In this document: positions 42,598 through 50,688 of the stretch, one piece after another
Layout: each line of letters starts with the position of its first letter
Numbering within the stretch: position 1 is the stretch's first letter
Origin: Candidatus Poribacteria bacterium
GTDB taxonomy: Bacteria > Poribacteria > WGA-4E > WGA-3G
Assembly: GCA_009839745.1 (NCBI GenBank)
Contig: VXPE01000045.1
Coordinates: 1 to 64,000, forward strand
Length of the DNA: 64,000 bases
Direction of reading: 5' to 3'
Made by a program: the position numbers and the translations under genes
Notes under the pieces: generated by a model
Seen by the model: only the letters and a program-made list of their open reading frames with translations
The model's database searches: none
What the model was told of the DNA's origin: nothing

Positions 42598-43491
42598 ATG
42601 CCACGCATTGACGCGCATCTGCACGTATTCACAAAAGCCTCCGCCGAGTTTCCACGGGAGATATCAGACGTTTGGCCCGCAGAACGGGAAGAGCCTGTCG
42701 AAAAACTGTTAGATGAAATGGAGAAACACCGGATCGATCAGGCAGTTCTTGTCCAGATGGCGGGCGCGAGCACAGCGAACCATCGTTACTTACTGCACTG
42801 TCTCAAAGCGTATCCAAACCGATTTTTAGGGATTGGATTGGTTCCAGACGGACATCCAAATCCTGCCGACCACATGGCGGAACTCACAGATAACACTGGG
42901 ATTATCGGATTCCGATTTTCCACATTCGGGGGACCGCGTGATATTTTTGCGAAGATGGATGTCCGCGAGTTCGCGGCGTATCCTATCTGGAAGTGCGCTG
43001 CCGAACGCGATTATGTCTTGTGGCTCTATCCGAACGCGATTAATGCACACCTCCTGCCATACCTGATACAAGAATTTCCACAGGTCCGGGTTGTGCTCAA
43101 TCATCTTGCCGTGTGCCCAGGAAAAGGCAAATTCAGTTGGGATGAATATGGAAGACCTCAGATACAGGTGACGGGTTACAACCTGACCATGCACACCACC
43201 TATCGACTTGCACGCTATGAAAATGTGAATGTGCATCTCTCCGGTCAATACGCCTTTAGCACGGAAGAATTCCCTTATAAAGATTTGGCGGGATGGCACC
43301 GAGGGCTTTTGACTGGCTTTGGGGCAAAACGGTTGATGTGGGCAACCGATTTTCCATGGATATTGGAAGAACCGGGGTATGGGAAACTTACCACCGTGAT
43401 AGAAGAATTACTACCGGATCTATCTGAAGCGGAACTGGCAGACATTATGGGAGGGAACGCGAAACGGATTCTAAGGTTTCCCGATCTGTAG
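42598..43491 (+). CDS. Amidohydrolase-2 family metal-dependent hydrolase
   Basis: The product is 297 residues from ATG 42598 (AAAGGGGGA upstream). A longer frame overlapping the PhyH gene is rejected. The TIM-barrel hydrolase has the N-terminal HxH motif (RIDAHLHVF), a barrel His in VVLNHLAV and the catalytic Asp in WATDFPWILE, ending GGNAKRILRF. This is the pattern of amidohydrolase_2 proteins such as 2-pyrone-4,6-dicarboxylate lactonase and acroyldimethyl-type enzymes. The substrate is not evident. It is the last gene of the unit starting at 40789. Confidence 0.9.
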   Translation: MPRIDAHLHVFTKASAEFPREISDVWPAEREEPVEKLLDEMEKHRIDQAVLVQMAGASTANHRYLLHCLKAYPNRFLGIGLVPDGHPNPADHMAELTDNTGIIGFRFSTFGGPRDIFAKMDVREFAAYPIWKCAAERDYVLWLYPNAINAHLLPYLIQEFPQVRVVLNHLAVCPGKGKFSWDEYGRPQIQVTGYNLTMHTTYRLARYENVNVHLSGQYAFSTEEFPYKDLAGWHRGLLTGFGAKRLMWATDFPWILEEPGYGKLTTVIEELLPDLSEAELADIMGGNAKRILRFPDL

Positions 43492-43527
43492 GCATTGAAC
43501 TTCATAAGACATCGTTGCGAATTCGGT

Positions 43528-43902
43528 TCAGGCTTGAAATTCAAACGCGCTCTCAATTTGCTCGAGATTTAACACCTTAAGCTGCGGGGATAAGTGAATT
43601 GCGATAACATCGAAACGGCACGGTGCGTCCAAGAGGTTTCGGGATTGTAGGTATGCCAAAGCGACCTTAGAAATTTGTTTCTGTTTTTGCCAAGTTACGG
43701 CCGCTTGAGGCACCCCAAATTTGAGGCTCCGCCGCGTTTTCACTTCCACGAAAACGGTGAATTCACCATCCCGCACGATGATATCTATTTCACCGCGGCG
43801 TGCGCGATAATTCTGTGCCAGGATTTTACACCCACGCGCTTTGAGATGCTTCACTGCCAACGCCTCACCCATTTTTGCGATGTCCACGCGCGAACGATCC
43901 AT
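43528..43902 (-). CDS. yraN: UPF0102/YraN family nuclease-fold protein
   Basis: The 124-residue protein is a restriction-endonuclease-fold protein of unknown in vivo role. The core motif is RGEIDIIVRDGEFTVFVEVK (Glu-Asp...Glu-x-Lys) followed by TRRSLKFGVPQAAV. The N-terminus GEALAVKHLKARGCKILAQN is characteristic. AAGGTAAAATTAAAAA precedes the ATG. It is the last gene of the ffh-rpsP-trmD-rplS-rnhB cluster, its usual location in many bacteria. Confidence 0.93.
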   Translation of the reverse strand: MDRSRVDIAKMGEALAVKHLKARGCKILAQNYRARRGEIDIIVRDGEFTVFVEVKTRRSLKFGVPQAAVTWQKQKQISKVALAYLQSRNLLDAPCRFDVIAIHLSPQLKVLNLEQIESAFEFQA

Positions 43903-44018
43903 TTTTTAATTTTACCTTATTTATCGTAGATTATAGAATTACTTAGACATTACGGATGAGAACTTACCCCTTATCGGGGGTGAATTAGAGGGTTCTATCT
44001 TGGGGTTCGGTAAACGGT

Positions 44019-44618
44019 TCAAGCGTCTGGAAGGAGTTTAAAGGTGCGACGATGAATTTCGGACGTGCCAAACTGGGCAATCGCTTGTCGATGTTGGGAG
44101 GTGGGATACCCTTTATGCCGCGAGAATCCGTAGTTGGGGTAGATCGGATCCAATTCAGCCATCAGTCGGTCTCGAGTGACTTTGGCGATAATAGAGGCTG
44201 CCGCAATAGAATAACTTTTGCTATCACCTTTGGGAATTGCTTCACCGACAATTCCTGCTTCAGGTAAATTCGAGCCGTCAACGAGCACGTAATCCGGGGC
44301 AGGTGTCAGTTTTTCAACGGCTTCTCGCATCGCTAACAGCGTCGCCTGAAGAATATTCAAACGATCAATAACCCGATGATCGGCGGCACCGATACCTACG
44401 GATACAGCAACGTCGTGGATTTCGTCAAATAGGTAGTCACGTTGCTTCGGAGACAACTGTTTTGAATCTCGCAAACCTCTAATGCCGCAATTGATCGGTA
44501 AAATGACTGCAGCGGCAATGACGGGACCTGCCAAAGCTCCTCGACCTGCCTCGTCAATGCCAGCAATCTGTTTGTAGCCGTTTTGTTGGCACGCAAACTC
44601 AAAAACGTTCATCTCCAT
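44019..44618 (-). CDS. rnhB: Ribonuclease HII
   Basis: The product is 199 residues if started at ATG 44618, just after the rplS stop; ATG 44612 is also possible. RNase HII removes RNA from RNA-DNA hybrids and single ribonucleotides from DNA. The catalytic Asp-Glu pair is in IAGIDEAGRGALAGPVIAAA, further Asp in VLVDGSNLP, and YSIAAASIIAKVTRDRLM and HKGYPTSQH complete the family pattern. It sits in the conserved rplS-rnhB-yraN order. Confidence 0.95.
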   Translation of the reverse strand: MEMNVFEFACQQNGYKQIAGIDEAGRGALAGPVIAAAVILPINCGIRGLRDSKQLSPKQRDYLFDEIHDVAVSVGIGAADHRVIDRLNILQATLLAMREAVEKLTPAPDYVLVDGSNLPEAGIVGEAIPKGDSKSYSIAAASIIAKVTRDRLMAELDPIYPNYGFSRHKGYPTSQHRQAIAQFGTSEIHRRTFKLLPDA

Positions 44619-44622
44619 CAGG

Positions 44623-44967
44623 TTATCTTCTACGCTCTTTGACACGGGCAGCTCTTCCGGTCCGATCGCGTAAGTAATACAACTTCGCGCGGCGAACAGC
44701 GCCGTATCGAACTACTTGAATGCTTTCAATATTAGGAGAATGGAGCGGAAAGGTTCTTTCACTTCCAGCACCAAATGCGACACGCCTAACCGTAAAGGTC
44801 TCCTTCAATCCACCATGGTTGCGACGGATGACAGTGCCTTCGTATGCCTGAATGCGTTCCTTCTGTCCTTCACGGATACGTGTATTCACCTTGACAACAT
44901 CCCCAGGACCAAAATTAGGGATATCGCTCTTCATATATTGATTTTCAACAGATTCAATTAAATTCAT
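44623..44967 (-). CDS. rplS: 50S ribosomal protein L19
   Basis: The 114-residue protein matches L19 over its length: [81 protein letters not shown] strong AGGAGG lies 9 nt upstream. L19 sits at the 30S-50S interface. It is downstream of trmD (93-bp gap) as in most bacteria. Confidence 0.97.
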   Translation of the reverse strand: MNLIESVENQYMKSDIPNFGPGDVVKVNTRIREGQKERIQAYEGTVIRRNHGGLKETFTVRRVAFGAGSERTFPLHSPNIESIQVVRYGAVRRAKLYYLRDRTGRAARVKERRR

Positions 44968-45060
44968 CTCTTATGCCTCCTTATGTAATAGATATAAGTG
45001 CTGATATATATTTATGCAGATATACAAGGCACTGAAAGACCCAATACGCAATTCCTCGGT

Positions 45061-45789
45061 TTATTCCATCAATCCCGCCGCTCTGAGAATCGCGATATCC
45101 TCTTCGCTCAGTTCCAACCGCTGCAGTAGGTCGGGTCGGCACGCTGCGGTCCGTTTGAGTGCCTCCGCATACCGCCATTTCTCAATATTCTTATGATGTC
45201 CACTCAAAAGCACGTCAGGCACAGTGAGATCCGCGAACGTAGCGGGACGCGTATAGTGCGGATGGTCGAGTAAGTCATGGCTGAACGAATCGACATGTGC
45301 GGATTCATAATCGCCCAAGGCTCCCGGAAGGACCCGCCCGATCGCATCAATCAAAACGAGCGCAGCAATTTCTCCACCGCTCAACACATAGTCGCCAATA
45401 GAAATCTCAGTCGTTACCAATCGGTGTCGCACGCGTTCATCAACGCCCTTGTAGCGCCCACACAAAAGAATGAGATGTTTTTCCAAGGAAAGCGATTCCA
45501 CAACGGCTTGGGTCAAGGGGGTCCCTTGCGGTGTCAAATAGACAACGTTCGCATTCATTTCCGGGTTCAACGTCGTGAGTGCTGCGAAAATAGGTTCCGG
45601 TTTAAGAATCATTCCCGCGCCGCCGCCATAAGGATAATCATCAACCGACTTATGTTTATCGGTTGCCCACTCTCGTAGGTTATGGAGATTGACAGCGAGT
45701 TTATCGGCGTCCTGAACACGCGTGAGGATACCCGTGTTCAACGCTGGCGCGAGTATCTCTGGAAACAGGGCAAGAACATCAATTCGCAT
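45061..45789 (-). CDS. trmD: tRNA (guanine37-N1)-methyltransferase TrmD
   Basis: The 242-residue protein has the SPOUT trefoil-knot signature: MRIDVLALFPEILAPALNTG, DYPYGGGAGMILKPEPIF, LLCGRYKGVDERVRHRLVTT and EISIGDYVLSGGEIAALVLI. These are TrmD motifs for methylating G37 next to the anticodon. The C-terminal helical domain has YTRPATF and VLLSGHHKNIEKWR. It is normally preceded by rimM. Here a 171-bp repeat-containing spacer lies between it and khpA. Confidence 0.97.
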   Translation of the reverse strand: MRIDVLALFPEILAPALNTGILTRVQDADKLAVNLHNLREWATDKHKSVDDYPYGGGAGMILKPEPIFAALTTLNPEMNANVVYLTPQGTPLTQAVVESLSLEKHLILLCGRYKGVDERVRHRLVTTEISIGDYVLSGGEIAALVLIDAIGRVLPGALGDYESAHVDSFSHDLLDHPHYTRPATFADLTVPDVLLSGHHKNIEKWRYAEALKRTAACRPDLLQRLELSEEDIAILRAAGLME

Positions 45790-45960
45790 TTCTATTGGTT
45801 TTCGGTTATCGGTTTTCAGTTATCGGTTAAGACTTAGTGGACGTTACAGTAGACTTTCCTGCCACACGTCCCTCTTTAACTGAAAACTGAAAGGATTTTT
45901 TATGGCGTAAAAAATCCGACTGACAGCCGACCACCCTTCTGCTGACTGCTATTCTTCAAT
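45790..45960. repeat. Repeat-rich spacer where rimM would be expected
   Basis: The segment has repeated GGTTATCGGTTTTCAGTTAT words, CTGAAAACTGAAAGGATTTT and GACTGACAGCCGAC, and no reading frame. The same words recur at 20827-20950 (TCAGTTTTCGGTTAA, CGATAACTGAAAGG) and 46230-46262 (TTTTCAGTTATCAGTTAACT), so this is a dispersed repeat family. Confidence 0.55.
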
Positions 45961-46212
45961 CTACTCATCTGATTTCGGATATTCAATCAGTTCAAGAATA
46001 ACCTTTTTGTTGGCTTGCAACCCCGCGGTATAGAGCACACTTCTGATGGCTTTAAGCGTTCGCCCATATCTACCGATAATCTTCCCCAGATCTTCCTCTG
46101 TGACAGTCAACTCAACGATAACGACCGTTTCGCCAGTTACTTCACGAACCACTACCTGGTCGGGATAATCGACGAGAGATTTTACGATGTATTCAATCAA
46201 ATCTTTGAACAT
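45961..46212 (-). CDS. khpA: KH-domain RNA-binding protein KhpA
   Basis: The 83-residue protein is essentially one KH domain: VVREVTGETVVIVELTVTEE, then DLGKIIGRYGRTLKAIRSVL with the GxxG loop (GRYG), then VILELIEY. It corresponds to YlqC/KhpA, which with KhpB binds RNA and affects cell division or translation in Gram-positives. Position between rpsP and trmD is conserved. Confidence 0.94.
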   Translation of the reverse strand: MFKDLIEYIVKSLVDYPDQVVVREVTGETVVIVELTVTEEDLGKIIGRYGRTLKAIRSVLYTAGLQANKKVILELIEYPKSDE

Positions 46213-46262
46213 AGTTGACTTTCGGATTTCAGAGGAGTTTTCAGTTATCAGTTAACTGAAAA

Positions 46263-46679
46263 CTATTCTTCTTCGGACGCCGGTGTTTCTGCGTCGGGTG
46301 TTGCTTCATCGGACGAGGTGTCGGTTTCAGATGTTGCGTCCTGCGTTTCGGTAGGTTCGACGTCCTCCGTTTCTGTGCTTTCTTCGACGCCTTCACTCCC
46401 TGGCATCGGTTTCCCCAATTTCTCGTACTCGAATTTCATCAAAATCCCGTTTTGAGTGAGGAGTCGCTTTGCGGTATCAGAAGGTTGTGCGCCCCGTCGT
46501 AACCACTTTAAGGCTTTCTCTTCATCAATGAAAACATCTGCGGGGTCGGTCATAGGATTGTAATGACCGAGGCGTTCCAAAAACACACCGTCCCTTTGGG
46601 CGCGTGCGTCTGCCGCCACCAGCCGATAAAAAGGACGTTTTTTTCTACCGTGTCGTTGTAATCTAATTCTAACTGCCAA
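46263..46679 (-). CDS. rpsP: 30S ribosomal protein S16 with acidic C-terminal extension
   Basis: The 138-residue product starts with TTG 46679, preceded by AAGGAGGTATTTT. Residues 1-88 are S16 ([54 protein letters not shown]). The last 45 residues are an acidic tail rich in Glu, Thr, Asp and Ser ([19 protein letters not shown]), absent from typical S16 of about 80-90 residues. S16 helps 30S assembly. It lies between ffh and khpA as usual. Confidence 0.96.
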   Translation of the reverse strand: MAVRIRLQRHGRKKRPFYRLVAADARAQRDGVFLERLGHYNPMTDPADVFIDEEKALKWLRRGAQPSDTAKRLLTQNGILMKFEYEKLGKPMPGSEGVEESTETEDVEPTETQDATSETDTSSDEATPDAETPASEEE

Positions 46680-46737
46680 AAAATACCTCCTTGGTATTTA
46701 TGCTGCTTACATAGCAGGCGCCCCTTCTGGAGTCGCC

Positions 46738-48135
46738 CTATCGTGATTTGCGGCGTCTCCGTTTTCGAGGTTTCCTGGATGTCTTCCGTTTCAACCCCGG
46801 TAGCGCTCCCACCTTCCGTCCCATCTGTGGCATCGCCATCGCCGCCTGCTGGTTCAGCATACGATTCATCATCTGCAACTGCGAAACCAGCATGTTTATT
46901 TGATTTACTGTTGTTCCACTGCCTTTGGAAATGCGAAGTTTTCGACTTCTATCCAAGAGTCGAGGATTCTTACGCTCCTCAAGCGTCATTGAATGGATGA
47001 TCGCTTTCGCCGTTCGCAAATGGCTTTCATCGGGTGTAAGGTTTTGAACAGGCAACTGATTCTTAAAGGGCATCAGATCCATCAATTGATCCAAGGGTCC
47101 CATATTTTTAAGTTGCTCCAGTTGCGTGAGAAAATCGTCAAAATCTAAACCTTTGTTCTCTGTAAGTTTACGTTCAAGTTCCTTTGCCTGGTCTTCGCTG
47201 AAAACATCTTCTGCTCTCTCAAGCAAAGTTTGGAAATCGCCTTCTCCGAGGATCCGAGAAGACATCCGTTCGGGATGGAATTCCTCTAACGCTGTGGCTT
47301 CAATTTTTTCACCGACACTGATGAGCTTAATCGGTTTCTGCGTGACATGCCGAATAGAGAGTGCAGCCCCGCCACGTGCATCGCCATCCATTTTCGTAAG
47401 GATAACGCCATCAATCTCCAAATCAGTGTTGAAATTCTCGGCGACATTCACGGCATCCTGACCCGTCATTGCATCAACGATCAGCAGGATCTCTGTCGGT
47501 TCCACGCGTTCTTTAATCTGCTGAAGTTCACCCATTAACGTCTCATCAACGTGCAGCCGTCCAGCAGTATCAATAATAACGCAGTTATGCCCATGTGCTA
47601 AGGCTTCCTTGACAGATGCCTCAGCGATGTCAACAGGAGAGACCTCTGTTCCCATTGAGAACACGGGTGTCTCTGTCTGTTCACCGAGAATTTGCAACTG
47701 CTTAATAGCAGCCGGTCGATATACATCTGCGGCAACAAGTAAGGGTTTACGTCCCTCTTTGCGAAACCTGAGTGCTAACTTCGCAGCGACAGTCGTCTTC
47801 CCCGCGCCTTGCAATCCGGCAAGCATCACCACGGTGGGTCCCCCCGGTGCGATGCGAATTTTCTCCGCCTTTTCACCCATCAATTGGGTGAGTTCTTCGC
47901 CAATAATTCGAGCGATTTGCAGTTCCGGTGTCAGACTCCCGAGTACTTCTTGACCGAGGGCACGCACCTTAATCCGCTCTATGAACTCACGTGTGACCTT
48001 ATAGTTGACATCGGCCTCAAGAAACGCCCGACGCACTTCACGCAGCGTATCAGAGATATTGTTCTCTGTTAACTTTCCCTGTCCCTTGAGTCTTTTGAAA
48101 GTGCTTTGTAACCTATCACTCAAACTTTCAAACAT
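46738..48135 (-). CDS. ffh: Signal recognition particle protein Ffh
   Basis: The 465-residue GTPase has the N-terminal helical bundle (LSDRLQSTFKRLKGQGKLTE) and the NG domain: G1 GLQGAGKTTVAAKLAL (about 106), G3 DTAGRLHVDE, G4 TKMDGDARGGAALSI. It is followed by the Met-rich M domain that binds SRP RNA and signal peptides (RSRKLRISKGSGTTVNQIN, QLQMMNRMLNQQAAMAMPQM). The C-terminus is very basic. It targets nascent inner-membrane proteins. No SRP RNA gene was recognised nearby. Confidence 0.97.
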   Translation of the reverse strand: MFESLSDRLQSTFKRLKGQGKLTENNISDTLREVRRAFLEADVNYKVTREFIERIKVRALGQEVLGSLTPELQIARIIGEELTQLMGEKAEKIRIAPGGPTVVMLAGLQGAGKTTVAAKLALRFRKEGRKPLLVAADVYRPAAIKQLQILGEQTETPVFSMGTEVSPVDIAEASVKEALAHGHNCVIIDTAGRLHVDETLMGELQQIKERVEPTEILLIVDAMTGQDAVNVAENFNTDLEIDGVILTKMDGDARGGAALSIRHVTQKPIKLISVGEKIEATALEEFHPERMSSRILGEGDFQTLLERAEDVFSEDQAKELERKLTENKGLDFDDFLTQLEQLKNMGPLDQLMDLMPFKNQLPVQNLTPDESHLRTAKAIIHSMTLEERKNPRLLDRSRKLRISKGSGTTVNQINMLVSQLQMMNRMLNQQAAMAMPQMGRKVGALPGLKRKTSRKPRKRRRRKSR

Positions 48136-48405
48136 TGTCCATACGTCCTTTTTTGTAGGCGTGAGATGTGCTTTTGGGTTCCGTGCTCGGTACTAAAATG
48201 CATAATTATAGATGCCATTCCCTAAAACGCCCCAAATATTCTATGGCATCCATATAAGTTCTGAGGTCTCAATCCGTGTAACGACAATATAATATCTAAT
48301 TATACAATTATAGCAAATTTTACGCCCGATGTCAAACTTTTTTTTCCCAGAGCCATTCAATTCTCCTATAGGAAGGATCTCCGATTTCCGATACTTGTTT
48401 CATCC

Positions 48406-48434
48406 TTGATCTAAACACATGTCTATGCTAAAAT
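48406..48434 (+). promoter_or_regulatory. Promoter positioned for a leaderless transcript
   Basis: TTGATC (48406-48411) and TAAAAT (48429-48434) have a 17-bp spacer. The expected transcription start, about 7 nt past the -10, falls at the ATG of the beta-helix lipoprotein gene (48442), which has no Shine-Dalgarno. The remainder of 48136-48405 holds no gene I can see. Confidence 0.45.
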
Positions 48435-48441
48435 TATAGTC

Positions 48442-49533
48442 ATGAAAATAGCAACTCTCACACAGCAACATCAGAAATTCTCGTGCTGCACCCTCCTCAT
48501 CCCCCTTATCTGTGCTTTAACTGCGCTCTATTGCGGATGCCAAGGTGAAACCTTCAATCTCGATGTAGGTGGCACTTCAGAGATCATAGAGAAATCGGGT
48601 GAACTGACAGAAAATGAGGTTTGGGACGGACGCATCTATATTACCGACACCCTCATTGTCCCCGAAGGTATCACGTTGACGATCCGATCAGGCACTATTG
48701 TCGGTTTTGAACCGATAGATACACCAAGCCACATCGTCGTGCGCGGTGAACTCTATGCCGAAGGATCACCAGAGCGGATGGTTGTCTTCGGTTCCTTGGG
48801 AAGGATGCGCGAAGATCAGCACGCCCCATCCGAAATAGACGCACACGTGTCACCACTGACATCAGACTTCGGGACAATGGGCATGGAAGAGAATATCAGC
48901 ACCGACACTCAGGTAACTTTAACTGCCGATCCGCCAAAGGCAGGAGATTGGGGCGGAATTCAGATCGAAGCCGAAAGCCCGAATAGCCGACTCACATATT
49001 GCCGTATCCAACATGCAACCGCTGGCATCACAGCCCGGACGGATGCCGTTCAAATCGAGAGATGCTTGTTCAGTGAAAACAAAACAGGGGTCCTCTCCGA
49101 AAATACCAGCCCGACTATTACCAGCAACGAATTTAATAGGAACGGCACAGGCACACAATTCCGAGGCGGCGCGTCCCCGGATGTAGAATACAACGAGTTC
49201 ACGGCTAACAATTACGGAATTATATGCGAAGATGACGCTCGACCGCGTATCCAGTATAATATTCTCCGTGCGAATTATGAGAACGCCATCGTCTGCTATT
49301 CCACTGCATCCCCAGAGATCGTCTCCAATAACATCACGTTGAATGTCGGTTGGGCAGTCTACGACGGGGGTCGGCTCCGGGACAACTTCATCCAAGGTAA
49401 TAAACAGATTGGCCCGAATATCACCGAGCTCGGCACGGGAACCCAAAGCGATCAGTTTTACGGTGTAGACGAAGCCTACGAACCCAGAAATTCTCCGGTA
49501 ACAGAAGCAGGCGTGCCACGCGAAAATTTCTAA
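48442..49533 (+). CDS. Right-handed beta-helix lipoprotein
   Basis: The 363-residue protein has a lipoprotein signal (LIPLICALTALYCGC, Cys at about 34). After a short strand region typical of surface beta-helix proteins (TLIVPEGITLTIRSGTIVGF, HIVVRGELYAEGSPERMVVF), a PbH1/NosD-type repeat region spans about 165-325. Its units read NSRLTYCRIQHATAGITART, IERCLFSENKTGVLSENTSP and YNEFTANNYGIICEDDARP. Such folds bind or cleave polysaccharides. No catalytic residues can be assigned. It is followed 14 bp later by a ubiA-type gene. Confidence 0.82.
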   Translation: MKIATLTQQHQKFSCCTLLIPLICALTALYCGCQGETFNLDVGGTSEIIEKSGELTENEVWDGRIYITDTLIVPEGITLTIRSGTIVGFEPIDTPSHIVVRGELYAEGSPERMVVFGSLGRMREDQHAPSEIDAHVSPLTSDFGTMGMEENISTDTQVTLTADPPKAGDWGGIQIEAESPNSRLTYCRIQHATAGITARTDAVQIERCLFSENKTGVLSENTSPTITSNEFNRNGTGTQFRGGASPDVEYNEFTANNYGIICEDDARPRIQYNILRANYENAIVCYSTASPEIVSNNITLNVGWAVYDGGRLRDNFIQGNKQIGPNITELGTGTQSDQFYGVDEAYEPRNSPVTEAGVPRENF

Positions 49534-49547
49534 TCGAAAGTCGATAG

Positions 49548-50471
49548 ATGAACCGTTTCAAAGCCTATCTCGACCTCATCCGCTATCCGCTTTTCGCGAT
49601 TCCGATTGTCGCAACACTGCCCGGCGCGCTTATCGCCAGTGACGGGCACTTCACACGACGCGTCGCGGCAGCACTCTTGGTTGCGCTCTGCGGCTACTTC
49701 GCCGGAATGATAAAAAATGACTACTTCCACCATGAAACAGATAAACACACGAATCCAGAACGTCCCCTTCCATCACAGCGGCTGACCCCGCGTCAGGCGA
49801 TTGTCCCGGCGAGTATTATCTACGGGTTATGTGTGATTGGCGGTTTCTGGCTCAATATCAAAGCCGGTCTGCTGGTGATGGGTTTGGTCGCAATCTCGCA
49901 TCTCTACAACGCCATTTTTAAAGGGAAAGGTATCTTAGGAAGTCTCACACTGCCGCTCGGAATTGGACTCCTGAGCGTCTTCGGCGCATTAGCAGTGAAC
50001 GGCACTGTGCCGCGGTTGGTATGGTATGCCTTCGCGGCAACAACGCTTTACGATTTAGGCACGCATATTACCACCACCTTCAAAGACATCTCGCGCGATA
50101 AAGAACTCGGCATCGTAACGACTCCGATCCAACTTGGCATCCGTCCAGCACTCCTACTCTCGGCGGTTGCCACGGTTCTCGCTTTTACCATCGCCTTTTT
50201 GCCGTATTGGTTGGAACCCGATCTCCACAAATCCTATATTGTTTGGGTAATCTTAGGTGTCATCGCCACGGTTGGCACGCGTATTTCACTGTATCTCCAA
50301 CCGAACGAGGAAAATGGCTACTTCGCGCTGAAAGGCTCCATGATCGGCTCAATCCTTTTCTTTCCGTGTCTCATCGGTGCACTCGTCCCTATCGCGGTTT
50401 CTGCTGCGGTTATTGTGCCGTTGCTGTTGGTGACGCTATTTTTGCTAAGAACAACGCGCCAAGAGGTTTAA
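49548..50471 (+). CDS. UbiA-family prenyltransferase
   Basis: The 307-residue membrane enzyme has about eight helices. The first Asp-rich motif is NDYFHHETDKHTNPERPLPS (N-D-x-x-x-x-x-x-D form, about 62-81) and the second is THITTTFKDISRDKELGIVT (about 172-191). Both coordinate Mg-prenyl-diphosphate. These enzymes attach prenyl chains to aromatic or sugar acceptors (quinone, heme, chlorophyll or archaeal-type lipid pathways). No other pathway gene lies beside it, so the acceptor is unknown. Confidence 0.9.
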   Translation: MNRFKAYLDLIRYPLFAIPIVATLPGALIASDGHFTRRVAAALLVALCGYFAGMIKNDYFHHETDKHTNPERPLPSQRLTPRQAIVPASIIYGLCVIGGFWLNIKAGLLVMGLVAISHLYNAIFKGKGILGSLTLPLGIGLLSVFGALAVNGTVPRLVWYAFAATTLYDLGTHITTTFKDISRDKELGIVTTPIQLGIRPALLLSAVATVLAFTIAFLPYWLEPDLHKSYIVWVILGVIATVGTRISLYLQPNEENGYFALKGSMIGSILFFPCLIGALVPIAVSAAVIVPLLLVTLFLLRTTRQEV

Positions 50472-50507
50472 ATCATAGATTATATCTGTAAAGTTCACTT
50501 TGATAAC

Positions 50508-50526
50508 GGGCGAGGAGACCTCGCCC
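50508..50526. repeat. Short hairpin repeat of the 'CCCTACGA' family
   Basis: GGGCGAGG-AGA-CCTCGCCC is an 8-bp perfect stem with a 3-nt loop followed by CTACGATACG. It matches the design at 28878 and 30502. The gap 50472-50688 otherwise contains no gene. Confidence 0.6.
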
Positions 50527-50688
50527 CTACGATACGTCCTATTGAAATTATGAGATGGCTTGTGAATAATATGCGTTATGCGGATTATTCAAATAGAAAT
50601 GGTACAACTTTATTACCAAAAGGTTAGACCAAATCACAAACCGATGATTGCGTAATGGGCAATCATAGCGAGGTTAATAGTTAAAAAT

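Noticed and set aside
48136-48405. A 4.5S/SRP RNA gene near ffh.
   Set aside because: No GNAR-type tetraloop hairpin or SRP-like long stem could be seen; the region is AT-rich without strong structure.
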